This document shows, one piece after another, positions 27,401-42,400 of a stretch of 64,000 nucleotides of DNA (position 1 is the first letter of the stretch; every line of letters begins with the position of its first letter). This DNA comes from Symsagittifera roscoffensis (lineage: Eukaryota > Xenacoelomorpha > Acoela > Convolutidae), in NCBI RefSeq assembly GCF_963678635.1, contig NC_087064.1:65403548-65467547 (forward strand), given 5' to 3'. The position numbers and the translations under genes are program-made. Under the pieces are notes generated by a model, which worked only from the letters and a program-made list of their open reading frames with translations, searched no databases and had not been told where the DNA came from.

Positions 27401-30400
27401 TTTTTAATTCCCCGATTCTTCTCGGAAGAAAGTGGAATTTCTCCCAGTGAAGTGAATGGAAATTGCACTTCCAGTTTGCGTATTCCCTAGCTTGGGAAGC
27501 AAGTCACAATGGAAAAAACGAGGACAAAATAGCGGTAACTTTGCGAGATCGGATTTATACCCTCCAATGTCATTAAGTTGAGAACTCGCGGTGGCTCGTT
27601 AAAAGTGGATGGAACTCGTACGAAAAGATTACCGAAAAGCTTACCGAAAAGATTACGAAAAGTTGCATGCGCTCGTACGAAAAGATTACCGGGAAGTCAA
27701 GGTGGTCGGCGTTCTCCCCCATCTTACCCCCTGGACTTCCCCGTAAACACCTTTTCTTACCGGGCTCTTTCTCACTTGGTCTAGAGGTAAAGCACGCGCC
27801 TTCGGATCATAAAGTCTAGGGTTTGAGGTACGACTAGGTTTCGTCTACTTATTTTTTTAATGGCTTATGATCCAACCCCTAGATTTTTTCTTCAAAGCTT
27901 CATTTTTCTTCTCTTCTGATTAACTTTAAATGATAGAGCGAATTCCAATTTTGTTCAAAAATCCTTCTATCATTTAAAGTTAACCAGGTTTGATTTTGTT
28001 TGATTGTTTTGCTCAAATAGGTTTGCATAACGCTGTATTGACTGCGTTACCTCATTCTGCTTCGCATAAAGGGCGAAAATAGATAGGTATGCTTTTGTTT
28101 ATTTCAGAGGGAATGGGGCGGATAAACTCTGAATTGCAATTTTTTTAGCTCTAAATTTTACATTTTGTTTTCGGATCTGCTGGTGTCTGCCCACGTTAAG
28201 TTTTATCGCAGAAGTTGCCGCTCTCTGATTGATTCTGCATGCAAATTTAATTGCAGTGATATTATTACTTGAATAGTTTTCCTCAAATTGCACGTCGTTC
28301 GAAACAACGTATTTCTTCCTATTTTTCTTATTGTTTCCCTCTCAATTTCTCTTATATCACTCTGACACTGAGAGAATGACGCAAATTTTCCGACAAATAA
28401 ACAGCTGCGGAAAAGTTCAATATCGCATCGGCAGCGCTGGAGAGAGTTGAGATTGGAAATCTTGGTTTTTCATTTAATGTTTTGGCTAGTCAATAATGTC
28501 AAAAAAATTGATTATTTAATTTAAACATTCATTTTTGTTCCGACGACTGAAAATGGGGAGGAGCTTTGTATTCTGGTGTTTTTTTTTTTTTTTTTGGTTT
28601 TTCACCCAAAATCAGGTACCCCAAAAAAGGTAAGCACTAAACCAAATGCATGTTTCATCTTCATTATTTTTCTGAAGGTCTAGTGCTTGCCACTTATATT
28701 CCGCTTAACAGATTTTTAGCAGATATTTAAAAAAATACGTTAAACTTAGAAAAATGAATCAGTTAAAATTGTTATATAATCATTTTTTTTTGTAATATGG
28801 ATGAACTATGCATATAGTAGTAGTTTATCTAACGGTTCATCCAATTGTGTTTCAGCTGCTCCCTCCTCGCCTGTGAAGCCGTCAGTGGAGCTATTCACAA
28901 CTAATAGACAGGGAGACAGTGCCACCCTCAGTTGGCGAACAGTGGCAGATGGCAACAGTCCCATCTCTCACGTCATAGTCCACTTCAGAAAGACTCAAGC
29001 ACAGGGACAAGATATCATCAACGAAGAAGGTATGTTGGGTTATATAGTCCACAAACCTTCAAGGGTATTTTCATTTATTTTTGTGCAGACGAATATTATC
29101 TTTGTTTTTGATGAAGGGTTTTCAATCGAAATATTAAGTCTATCGAAATTTCGTTCGGATCAACCCTCGAAGGAATTGATCGTCCGATCAAAAAAAAAAA
29201 AAAAAAAAATCGACTTTCAAATTTTATTTTCCGCATCAGCTCAATTGCCTGCTTTGTAGATATGAAGCACCCTCTGGCATTTGATAACACTCTTGTGATG
29301 TTTTAATGTTTTTGCTTTGGGGAGATAGTTCAATTGGTCATTACGAGGGGCAGGAGGGCCGTTGCTTAATTGATCCGAAAATTTTTAAGTGGAGTTACTT
29401 ATTTAGGTCGTGAACACTTTTTTCATGGTAAACGAAAAATTCTTGAAAGCTGTTGGCGCCCAAATCAATTAAATCGAGGTTTGACTTTTTATCTCTTTTT
29501 AGGTTCAATTTGAATTAATTTTATAAATGGAAGGCGATTTTTTATGGCTTTTCCAGCCTAGTGACAGAAATATTATACAGCCTCCATGTTGTGTTTTTAT
29601 TATCGAGGGCTATAATATGCTGAAAGGGCTGTAATGGGAAATAGCCTTGAAAATTACCTATTGATCCAGTTTTTGGGCTGGTTTTGCCTTAAAAGATTAT
29701 TAGAATTCAGAGAGCTGTAAGGTCGTATATGTATATATTTTTTGGAAAGCAGTTTTTTTTTCAGTTCCTTGACACGTCTTCATCTGTGTGAGCTGTTTTG
29801 CACATTCATGCTTTAGTGTTTTTGTCTCCAAATTCTCTGAATAGTCATAAATTGTGAAGTGGTGTTTAGATATCAGCTGGGAAACATTCGTTACGAAATA
29901 TCCGCCGCCTAGTTCTGACATGACGAAAGTGAGACTTTTATCTGTTTTGAAGCCATGGAGCTCTTATGTGTTCAAAGTGCAACTGAACAACTCAATCGGC
30001 TATGGGAAGTTCAGTGATCTCAGCAATCCAGTTGTCATTCCCGAATCAACGCCAGACAGGGCGCCGGATAATGTAATCGCCACAGCTGTAAATTCCACAG
30101 CTGTTGAGGTCACATTCTCACCTGTAAGCTCAGAACATGCTAATGGGAGGATTGTGGGTTACCATGTTGAATACGGCTATGTGGGATTGCAAAGAAGACC
30201 CATGAATTTGGAGATTGACAGTGCCTATGCCTACTTGGTCGTGATATCGAAGCTCGGAGTTTACGAGACAGTAGAAATTGCAGTTGCTGGGAGAACGGCC
30301 AAGGGAATCGGACCTTTGAGTGATAAGGTCAGAAAAGTGGCTCTTTTTTCTTTTCTCACTAACCTCACTTAAGCAACAATTTTACGGTGGAATGAGGGAT

Positions 30401-33400
30401 TTTAAAAGGTTAAGTATGAAGACCAAATATATTTTCTTAGCCTAAAAAGTCCGCTTGACAATTTTTATAACAATCGGACAATATCAACAAACAATTACTT
30501 GTAAAAGTTCAAAGATGGGGGGGGGGGTGGTAGTAGTAGTAGAGGAAAGAGCCAGAAAATGAAGACGTTTATGAATGGTTTATGAAGAGAATCTTGGTTT
30601 ATAAAGATCTCGCGTTTTAGTCTGGTTTGAAATTTTTGGCATTAATTTAGGCTTCAGTGAAACGAGTTGTAGCATCCAAGTCAAGTTATCAGCAATAATA
30701 AGTAGCCTGAGAATTGAAAAGGGAAAAATAATAGTTAAAATGTGGTGTAAGATTAAAATTCTGTTAATTGTAGCTTCCTTTAGTAGTATTTTACAATAGC
30801 GTACTCTTTGTATAAAAGTCGATGAACGTAGTCAAGACTCTTATATACGTCGCAATTATATATACTTTTTTTTCACGAAAATTTTTAAATTTGTTCAGGC
30901 TCAAATATACTTTTTCGCGGTTTGACTTTTGATTTCTTTTTAAGTTCACTTCATTTCCTTTGTTAAAAGGAAGGCGAACTCCACTATCGAACAGTGAAAG
31001 CTAAAAGGTCACGAAAAACGTTAAGAGGTTTCGAAATTGGAATTTAATTCTCGGATAACCCAGCGAACTAAAAAATTTACTTATTGATCCAGTTGTTTTC
31101 TCAAATTAAGTAAATTTTATCAAAAAAAATTAATTGTCCAAGAAATTCAAAGAGCTTCAAGGGCATCTATTTGTTTCTTTGAAATTTGAAAGCTGAAGTT
31201 TTTTCAACGAACAAGTCGATTTTTTCCGTTTCTTTGCGTTCATTGACTCTTTTTCAACTTTCAGTTGGCTAAGTGTATAATTACTGATGTTGTTTAGGTT
31301 CAAGTGAGGACTTTGGAGGATGTGCCTTCGAAGAATATCAAGTTGTCTTTTGACCAGAGGGATGTTACATCGACCAGTGTGAAAGTGAGGTGGTCCAAAG
31401 TGTCCTCGCAGTACTGGAGGGGACCTCAGAAACACTACCTGGTGAGAATGAGATCTGAATCAGAATATTTGTCATCATAAAATGTGTTTTTCTTCGAAAT
31501 TATTATACTTGTGTTTTTATGTAAATTGAATAATTCGGCGACCGATAAGTTTGCAGATTAGTCTGAAAGGGTTTTAGTATGTTTCGCAACTTGAGCACCA
31601 TACGAGATTTTACTGAGGGTGTCTAAATCGAGTGAAATAAGCCACCTTACATCTTAGATTCATTCCGCTCTACAAGTATTGTCGAAACAATAGGGACGCA
31701 AACGCAACTAAGTTGTAGCGTGTAGTTTTATGAATTTCAAATAATTCGAAAATCAAAATTGAAGTTTTCTTCTTAAAGAAGGTCGAAATGCAGTTTGACA
31801 TGCTGAAAAATCTAAAATAGAAAAATATAATTATACGGAAACTACTATGACCCATTTAAGACAGGAGGACGAAAGTTTCTTTTTAAGATTTATGTCAGCG
31901 ATTCAGTGGAGAACAGAGAAATTGAAGTGGAACCCCAACACGTATCCTACACCATCCAAGACCTGAAGCCATTCACCAAGTACAGAATATCAGGCTCACT
32001 TTTCAACGGCTTCCACTACCCTGAAAAGGATAGCAATGTGTTGGAGGTCACGACTGACGAATCGACAGCAGGACCTGTTAGTAAGATTCGTCTGTTCGAT
32101 GTAACCGACCAGTCGGTGCGACTCGTGTGGTCCGAGCCACGAGAGCCGAACGGAGTCATATATGCCTACTCGGTCGAGCTGTACAAACTGAAGGTTGGAT
32201 CGTATGACGAAACCATGACCTTGAGTGACCCTAAAGTGGTTCAATTTGTGAAGAAGTATTCATCGTCTGCAGACAAAACGGAAATTTCCATTCCAGAGTT
32301 GAAGCAGTCCTCGCAGTATGTGGTGAATATCATGGCCCTGACCAAATTAGGAAAGGGAGAGAACACTGTGTTCTCGTTTTCGTCCAGTGTGCCGCCGACC
32401 TTGCCCGAGCCACCCAATAATATCGAAGTGGTCAATCTCACAGCAACAGCAGCTTGTCTTCAGTTTTCGCATGTGAGTATTGATTAGTTAACTGGAGTTT
32501 TGACTAGTTAACTGGATGGAGATATAACAGTTAAAATTTGAAAATAATTTTGTAAAAAATGCATTAGGCTCAATTTTAATTTTTTAAAAAAATTGGGCGT
32601 TCTTCGAAGATGGGATTTTTCAAAATATAGTTGATTTTGTAGATTATAAGCAAATTATTCCCTTCTTGAAAACGACTGATTTTTTTTGAATTGTTAATCA
32701 TTTGAGTTGTAGTCGAAAGTATTTAGTTAAGAACTTTTTAAATCGTTTTGCGGATCATGTGCAATATTAAGCTCTTAGGCACCCCCCATACCCCCGCCCA
32801 CAGGTTAGTAAAAAAAATTATCGACACATTACAGTAGGTTTTTTTTTTATAAAATCGAAGAGGGGGCTATAATGGGAAAGATCTCAATGTTTCAATTTGA
32901 TTTGGTCATTTTGGATGACTTTTCTTGTTTTAAAGGGGTTCAGTGGTCACACTTCAATTAATACGTGGATTGTGGAGGTCAAAATGGACTCTCGTGCCTC
33001 GTGGACTCATGCTCTGAGAACAAACGTCACAGACAAGCCAGAGTTGACATATCTACAATTGCACGATGGGTTTCTAACACCATTCACACACTATACGTAA
33101 GCATGTTTATTGACCCTCTAATTGACCTGTAGTTGATTTGGAATTAAATCAAAACCAATAAAATGTTGCCATTCATTTAGATTTGTTTTTACCTGCAAAG
33201 CAAACAATCTTTGCTTGATATTTTCTATGAAACTTAAGATTTTGGGCCATTTAACGGTATTTACAATGAAATACAAGCTCTTTCTTTTCGGTTTTTTCTT
33301 TTACAAACTCTTGTGTTAGTGTTAGGATAGGATGGTAAGAATAATTTTGCTCTTTTGCTAGTTAAAATCAGTGTTTTGGTTTCAGAGCCAGAATCACATC

Positions 33401-36400
33401 CTGCAACATCGTCGGCTGCAGCAGACCAAGTGCCACCTCAATCTCATTCCAGACTCAGCCAGACCTTCCCAGAATTCCGCCTCCGAATATCCTAGTGAGA
33501 GCTATCAGCTCCACCGAAGTAGAAGTAGCCTGGAGTCTCCTTTCAGAACGAGACTGGAACGACAAGATATCGAATTGTAGATTCAACGTGCAGTTTAGTT
33601 CCAGTTCAGATAGTGGAGTAATGAAGAAAATCGAACTAGATACGAAGAGTAATGAGACGGCGATTCGAGGCTTGAAGCCGAATAAGATGTACACTATTAC
33701 TGTGATGGCAAAGAATAGTCGAGGAGAGCGGCTTGGCAACAGAATTGATGCAAAGACGTTCGAAAGTCGTAAGTTGAACAATTTTCCAACCCTGGAGTGT
33801 TGTGCGAATAATAAATGTCCAAGTTGTTTATGTTGTGTGTTGGATGTTTTAGTTCCATGTGCACCGTCTTCTTTGATGCATAGACCATCGGAGGAGCCGA
33901 ACTCACTCATTGTCGGGTGGGTGGAGAGTTCGCAACAGTGCCAGAGAGGAGAGATACTCTATTACGAGGTAGTTATTTCATCCATTCAAGTTTATCATTT
34001 TTTTAAGAGTCAATGAAACTAGTGATGACACTTATAACAGTCGTGTTGATTTTTTTTGAATTTTTGTTCACGCTCAAATATGATCCTTTTCTTTAAAAGT
34101 TCGATTCAAGTTCTTTGCTGAAGAGAAGGAAAATCATGCTGGACTTATGATTTAAAAACGGGTTTCATTTTAAGATTTCCCAGCCGAATAGAAATTTATC
34201 TATTGATCCAGTTTTCTTGGGTTAATTTTTATTAGAGTCGAGGAGCGTGGTGAATTTTGATTTATGTTTTTTTTTTCAGGAAAAATCATAAAGTTTGTTC
34301 ACGCTCAATTTTTTTTGCGGTTTGACTTATGATTTATTTTAAAGTTCAGTCATTTCCTCTGTTAAAGGAAGGTAAACTCCACTATCGGACAGCGAAAATG
34401 CAAAGGTCACAAAAACGTCCTTGATTTCTAGTTTCCAAAGTGGAGTCTTCAGTTAATTTTGAGGGTTCATTTCGGAATAATAAAATTTACCTTTAGATCC
34501 AGTTTTCTCGACACTTTCTTGATATATTTGGCTTAATTTTATGAAAAAAGTGGCAAGATATAATATATATTTTTTTCAAATTCGAAGAGTTTCAAGGAAA
34601 TATATTTTTATTTGAAATTTTTAAGAAAATGTCTGTCATAAATTTTTATGGAAATTCAAAGAGGTAAAAGACGATGTATTTTTTCGGGGAAATTCGAAAG
34701 TTCTGTGAAATTTTCAAAAATGGTCAATATGGTTTTTGGTCTTTTTTGTCTGATTGCTATGATATTTTTTATACGACGTGAAATTTCCAGGCGCAAAAAG
34801 GCTACAATTGAGAATTGAGAAATGCTGTTAAAAAAATTAATGCAAATTGTAATGTGGGTAAATCATAGAAACGGACTATCCTTAGGCAGACCTAACTGCC
34901 TTTGATAGATCCTCTGTGAGTCGCAGTAACGAAATCTTATATATTAAATAAAAGTCTGAATTAGCTGATAGTTTTTTTCAAAAAACATCGCTTGCTCCAA
35001 GTTTGTATTTGCGAATTGACAGGCCATCAAAAGTAGCTCGAGTTACTTCCGGGTTCTATCGCTCGAACAGCTTGCTCGAAAAGTTTTTTTTCGCGAGTTG
35101 TTCGAAGCTATCAAAAACAGTTTGAAAAGTTTCAAACTTTCCTTGCTTACCCTTGCGATAGCAAGTGTATTGCAATCGGGTGCTAGACTTCTTTTTCCAG
35201 TAAACAACTTTGTCAACAGATTTCAGCGTGACATGCATGCAGTATGTGCGTCGTATATTTGCGCTCATTGGACTATTACTCTTACTGTGCATCCCTATTC
35301 CGCTTTGTTTTTACAATCCAACTAAATCGCTTATTTGAATTTTAGTTTTGTTACATTATAGTTGCTTGTAGTGTTCTGATTTACCTCTGCTATTTGTTTG
35401 TATTTTTAAAAAACTTTGACATCGTATATCTTTCCTTTTGTTTTTTTTTCGATTAAAAACTTTTTTCTGCCCAAATGATATCCGCCTATATTTTATCAGG
35501 TTGGTGACCTATTTTCGGGTTGTTTCAATGGAAACATATTTTTTATTTTCACCTCTGGATAGCTCAAAATGCTCAACATCCTAATAGAATTTATAATTCA
35601 AATTTTTCATGACAACAGGTTTTTTATCGCATTTTTGTTTTTCCTTTTTTCCTGCTTGTTAGGTTTCGGCCTATGGTATAATGGCTTATCAGATTCATAT
35701 TGCGTCCTTCAACAAGCGAAAAAATGCGTGTCTGTCTTTTGAAGGCGAAGGTGGCGTAATGACTTCTTATTATTCTTAACTTTTTTCAAGAGAAGCCAGC
35801 CAATTAACTTGAACTATTTCAAATTTCATTGCTGGAATAGTTTATTACACTAGAGTCAGCTTAGTGTATTATTAAGAACCGTCTTTTTTTTCTATCCTAA
35901 GTCGCAAATATTATTACTCGATTTTAGAAAATTTCTAACTCAAAATTTCTCGCAATTTTTTGAAATGCGTAATTTATAGAAAATTTGGCTTTATGCTTTG
36001 CGATTTGTTACATGTACAGTTAGTGTGATGCCTTCAGTTTATTATGTTTTAAATTATCAATCGCAAAATTGTGCCTTTTGTATCTGGTGCCTTTTGCTGA
36101 ATTGCATTGGCAATTTATTAGCATATGTAGCTGCTTTATTCGTGACTAGTGTTTGTCGTTGGTTATGTGCGTGGGTGAGTGGCTAGTGCGTGAGACTCAA
36201 AATCTCTTGATTGCAGTAGGTTGTAGATCGAATCTAGACATAACCAAATTGGTGCTAATTCGAGGCTTATTATTTTTTTATTGAACTTTCTAGAACTGCT
36301 TTTTGTCATGTTCTCGCTAGTTTCTGCGAAGCGAAGCATCGCCTCTGTGTTTAGATATTTAAGACATGGTAAAAATTAAATAATTTGATATTCAAATTTT

Positions 36401-39400
36401 AAGTTGCTCATAAATCAAATTAATTTTGGAAATTTAACGCGTAAGCTGCTTTTTTGTTATTAAGAGTATGCGTTGAAATTGTTGCTCGGCTAATTTTTTC
36501 GACTGTCCGGTAAAGTACGCAATTAATTTTTAAGAAAATATATATTTTATTATACTTCTATATATACTTTCAACTTTGTTGTTATCGTATCACCATCATT
36601 ATACGTACGTAGTATGATGAAATTCTTGACGTGAAACTCGAGGGTTTGTTTTATTTGCAGGCACAGCTGCTGTACAACCAGAAGCCGATTGAGACAATTA
36701 AAGTGGAGGTCAGTGAAAACATGATGGCAAAGTTTTATGGTCTTCGTAGCAACTTGACCTACTACGCACAAGTGGCTGCTGTAAATGGAGCTGGCAAGGG
36801 AGAGTGGTCGAAGCCTCTGAAGAAACGCGCCATTCCTCGAGGTAACGAATTCGTCTATGGGTAATTCTCTCATTGCCCAATTCTAAAAATGAGGGTGGTA
36901 TCCAGTTACGTAGCAGTATTTAGACATACTGACATCTGCGTATACATACTCGTCAGTAAGCAGACAAATACTGTATTAACCAATCAGAATCGAGACTAAT
37001 AATTATTTATTTCGTAAGATAGCGTCCTCATCTCGATTCTGATTGGTTAATGTAATATTTGTCTGCTCACTGACGAGTATGAATACGCGCTTGTCTAAAC
37101 ACAGGCCGCACTCCGTGCCATCCAAAGTGCGAATATCGAAAGAAGGAATTGAAGCGTGCTAAAATATGTCGACGCAAACGAGCAAATTCATTGTCTCGCT
37201 ATAAGAATAGGCAGTGCGCAAAAGAAAATGGGTGCTAAAAATAATGGTTTTTCATGTAGTTTTCGTAGAGCCTCTGACTAGATCGTAAACCTGAGAGTTG
37301 TAAGAAAGGTTAATTTTTTTTTGGAAAAAAGCTCAACTTTTTATTTAAAAAATGGCGTTTCGTTAGTATAATTTGTTGAATCAAAGCAGGGGTTTTTGAA
37401 TTTCATCATTTTGTTCAATGGTCGACGGAGTCAACGAAAGGTTTTAAGGTCTGTTTCGAAAACTATTTGTTCCATTGATGAGGAATCAGCAGGTGTTTCG
37501 TTTCAGTTCCCGAGAAACCTGAGAATGCGTGGATTTTGATGCACCGAGGACCGCCCTGCTCTTTCGAAGTGTTTGGCAAGTTCTTCAAAGAAGACTTCGT
37601 AGAGCAAATACATCTCGACTACTCCTTGTAAGTTCAAAGTAGTTGCCACCTTCTAATAGGAACTGAAGGGTAAGCTCAGCAGATCAAATATATCAGTTCA
37701 AAAGTATTGGAATAGGGCCAATTTGTATAAAATCAGAAAATACAGTGACAGTGAAAATAACAGAGTATCTTAGTTTCTTATTTATAGGAGCAATTGAACG
37801 ACAAATATGCTGGTATAGAGCGGACTCAGGATTTTCTCAAGAGGGGGCGGATTTTCAAAAAAAAATCGAAAATTTTCTCAACTTTTTTTTTCAAGGTCGG
37901 CCAAATTAATTTTCCACGCTCTCCCAAAGGACTTAAAAGACCCTGCTTTGGCCCAATTTTGTGCGCCGCAGGCAAAATTTTGAAAAACATGCCAAACAAG
38001 TTGTTTTTAGGAAAATTTTTTCCACGAAATCGAGTTTTTCAGCGCTCGCTCCCCCTCAAAATTGGCGCCGAAGGCGGCTTTAGAACGATTTTAGGGTCCG
38101 TCAGCCAAACATTGATACCACAAAATAGTACAAAGGGTGACCTTTTGGGTCGGCAGGGGGTCGAATCCCTGAGGGGGGGAGGTGTCCCTCCCCTAAATCC
38201 GCCCCTGTATAGAACAGGGGCGGGGGATTATTATTTTCAAAGTCTAAAAACTTGACCACTAATTGCTTACTTATACTGGGGAGGCTAGTAATTATTAGGA
38301 AATTGGGATCTATTTAACCACCTCCCCCTTTCAAGAAGGAGGAGTGCGATTGTAATGAAGATTCGGAAGTTGTTATCCAGGTCTTTTATTTTTATTTTTT
38401 TTTCAATTTTAGCAATAAAGGAAGCGAAGTGACTGCTGATTCCGAAGTGAAAAATGCCGAAGATTTTGTCGACGTTGAGTCCAAGTGGTTCAGCAAGACC
38501 ATAGATGCATGCAGTGACGAAGGATCCATCTCAGTGTCTGTATTTTTCTCAAACTCTCTCGGAAACAGCGGCAAGAAATTGTTCAGCACTTTTATTCCGA
38601 GCAAGGGAGCAGAGATTAGATTGGACGCGTTCAACAATTTAAACGAAGACACGACATCGCGAGAAAGTTCGATTTCGTGGAATCACAACGAAAAAGTCAA
38701 AGTGCAGAATTTCTCATTGAGTGTAGTCCACTTGGTAGATGAGTTCACAAATGATATGCCAGAGTTAGGAGTGACTAGTTATGACAATTCAGCTAAAATA
38801 GTCGGGTTGACTCCGAATCAGAAATATGAAATAACCATTGCAGCGAATGGTTTCTTTGGGGATTGTGCAAAAACGAGTGCGATTATCACAACAGAACCCG
38901 ATAGTAAGTCGTGTCTAGTATTCTTTTTAAAATCATTTCCCTTGTATCACTCAAAGGTAACATAGACAGAATCTCTCTGTAGGAGAGATTTTTTAGAATT
39001 TAAAAGCTAGAACTGGACATAATTTACAGAAATTATATAATGTGACCAGACCTTATGTATTTTGATACCATTATGTTTGTCTGTTTGTTTTTGGAGGTTG
39101 AAGCTGCCCACAAAAAAAATATCTGGTCAAAATATATGCGCTTAACTTCTGGTCAAAATAGGGTCTTTTTAGTGTTCTTGAAGTGCTCGGAAATTCAGTT
39201 TAGTCGACTTAATGACTTAAAAAAAGGTAGACAAAATTTTCGAATAATTTTTGAAAATTGCCCCCCCCCCCTGGAGAAAATACTAGATCCGCCCCTGGTT
39301 GCTCGTATCTATTTTGTGATGCTGAATAATTATGATGAAATTTAATACGTAGATAATGTTAAATGGGAATTGCCGATATATCTACAGTTATGACTGTTGT

Positions 39401-42400
39401 TGATTTAGTTCCGGACGCAATACCGAGGATACCAGACTACACAATTAAGTCACGCAGAGTAGAATTATCCGGTCTCTCAGTCTCTGACAAGAAACTGAAT
39501 GGAAATCTAGTCAAATACGAGTTACAGTACAAGCTGAGAGAGAATTCAACAGGTTTGCATTTCTAATCTGTGAAATTAACTGTATTATCATCAAACAACA
39601 GCAGATTGTGTTATAATACGATTCCTTTTTTTCTCGAAGCAAGCCTCACATTTCATCGAAAAACTTATTTGCTACTTTGACACGCGCTACATACCTGCTT
39701 TAAAGCACTTACATTATTGCTTGTTGTTCCAACTTTCGAAGAACGAGCGGATTATATATGCTTTGAGGTTTTTTATTCAGCCAATTTTCGACTATTTAGC
39801 TAGGCGTTTTGGACGGAAATTTTTTATACCATCAGAAAGATATGTTGTCCGTAAGCGACGGATTCAATCGGGTCTATTTGACTTGAAGCTAGTCATTTGG
39901 TCATATCTTTAGATTCGAGACGCTTAATCCATCTCTTTGTGTTTTAAATAGCGTGTGGGGTAAAAGGAAACGAAAAAAAATTAAGAAAAAAAAACTTTTT
40001 TTTTAGATAATTGATCCATTTTTCACTTAAAAACTTTTAATTGGCTTCAAAGCGCTGTTGGAACATTCAAGGCTTTGTCATGATTTACGAGCAGTCCTGG
40101 TTTTTTTAAGCAGTTATCTTTGATAGGAGGCAGTCGTAGTGTATAGTGATTTTCCGCTCTCTATAGCAAATGTGGATTTTAATTGTTAGACTTCACTGTG
40201 GAGTAAAAAAAAGACTCAGCTACTGATTTAGTTTTCCCAACATGGGTTCGTTTCTTCCAAAAAGTTTCAGTCATTACACTGGCGATTAGCAAGGATATTG
40301 CAACATGTTACTATACTTTGAATTCTAGTACCTGTATACTAGACTTTTTTCACGTAAACCGCTTTGTCTACAGGACTCACCTGAATCCTTCTCGAGAAAT
40401 ATTCTGTTTCAGATAAAGTTTTCGGCCTGATATTTGTCGGCTTTGTTACTATGATTTTTTGAAGTTCTATTTCAATTCGTGTGCTGAAGGAAGGAACTTT
40501 TAGCTCTCATATACATAAGTGCAAATGGTGTGAAGAATGCTTTTAAGTTTCAAATTTCTTAACGTCTCCGACACACTTAGCCTGAATAGAGCGATTACGC
40601 CTGGAATGGTATATGTCGTGGGTTCGAATCTGAGCAGGACCTGTTTGTTTTTCAAACGGGAAATATTGTTTCAGATAAATTTTTCGTCCTATTATTTGTC
40701 GGCTTTGTAAGTTTGATTTTTTTTGGAATTTCATTTGATTTGATAAAGGCAGGGAATTTTAGCTCTCATATACAAAGTTTTCTTGAAATTGGAAGAGCTT
40801 TAACGTGATATTTTTTCTTCGAATGTTAAAAAAACGTACTCTTTGAGTTGATTGACTCTTCTCCATCTGTCTGTTGGCTATATTTTTCTATTTGTGATGT
40901 AATTTGTGTATTTTAGCCGACTGGCAGAGTGTATTTTCATCGGGAGACAGTAGTAGAATGAGTAGTGGTAGGCAGTTGCAATTAAACAGCATGTATGAGA
41001 TGAGATTGGCAGTGTGTAATCAGATGGGAAGAGGACCATGGACTCACCTGTTCTACGTCTTCGTCACACAGGACGGTGAGTAGAGACGATTTTAAAAAAC
41101 AAAAATTGGCACCTATAGGAAGTTTGCCCTCTATCCTCTGTGCCTGTATAATTCCCTATTCTCTTTTTAGCTTACCCCACTTTCTACAGCCTTCGAAAAA
41201 GTGTGGGGGGAATTTTTGACCCATATTTTTGGAATTTTCTTCATCTCGAAAACTAGCGTCCCAAATCTGAGATTTTTGGTTTCAATCAAAAGAAAGGTTG
41301 AGCGAAGTTCCCGTGTGGAAGCGCTAAGGTCCAAATTTTCTAGCAAAAAGTTATGGCCTTCAGAAAAATAATGTTTTAATTTCTTGTCAGTTTTTTTGAA
41401 ACGTTTTGACCGGCAAACAACTCAATCTGATATCAAGGGTTAAATCGAGGCAACATTTTGTGGGAAGCCTCCGTGCATAACATGCTACGCCCTAAAATTT
41501 GTTCAAAAAATTATGTCTCTGGGAAACTTCCAAAATCACAAAAATTTTACTCATATTTTGATAGAGCAATAACTAGCTTTTGGATAAAGCACGATTTTTA
41601 ATTTTTTGAATTTACCTATTTCATCCCGCATCAGTACAAAAAATCAAAATTTATCAAACAGGTACCTCCAACTTTAGCTGGACTCTTGTTAATTGTTAGA
41701 GAAAGAAGAGATGGTATGATCTGTTGATGAAAAGTAAATGGTGTCCAAGTGAGACCCAGGCCCTGTTTAAAATCGTTTTTTTTTGTATTAAAATGACTAT
41801 TTTCTGAGGAGAAAACGGTGGGAAGCGTTCAATCAAAATCATACGTCCTAATTCAGAATTTTCGCCGCATGGTATGATTTTGAGATAGTGTTTTCATTTA
41901 AACAGTGTCAATGTGAATGAAGTTGTATTATGGTATCGACTGATTGTTTGCACCTGTTTTTAGAAATAACAAAACCACCCCGGGATGTGAAAGTGGCCGA
42001 GGGAAGTGCCGGCGCTTCTTTTGTGACACTGAGTTGGCACCACTCTCCCAGTCAGAACTCGGCTCTAGATGCTCTGAACATAAACGGATACCAGGTATTG
42101 TTCTCGCAAAAAATGACACATAATGAGACCAAATAGCGGTCTTTGAGGAGATAGCGTTGGAAAATAAGGAGATGCGATAACTGATTATCATAATTGGCTA
42201 GGTAATAATTGATCCATAAGCCGTCTTGTCGTTCATCAAATTTTAGAATTGGCAGTCAAGAATTGGTTGAAGATTTTGCTAACATATTTGATTGAAATGA
42301 TTCAAATTATTTTATAATTGGACATGATATATTATTGATTTTTTTCTGTTTATCGGAATGACTCTGGGCCGCTAGTTTTTAGGTTAAGGTTTATTCACCA

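Larger units (their letters stand above)
33969..36660 (+). other. 2.7-kb intron within FN3-7
   Basis: It holds two hairpin-headed repeat units (34003-34250 and 34251-34790), a SINE-like head near 35150 (TTGCGATAGCAAGTGTATTG) and a SINE-like element with core (35866-36350). No extra exon is apparent. Confidence 0.65.

Noticed and set aside
28801-28855. A start codon and N-terminus before FN3-1
   Set aside because: The bases before the acceptor read as a chance open frame; Ig6 joins FN3-1 in phase 1 across a normal intron.
33455-33910. 151-codon open frame on the minus strand
   Set aside because: It lies opposite the FN3-6 exon and the next exon; the plus strand has the domain motifs and splice sites.
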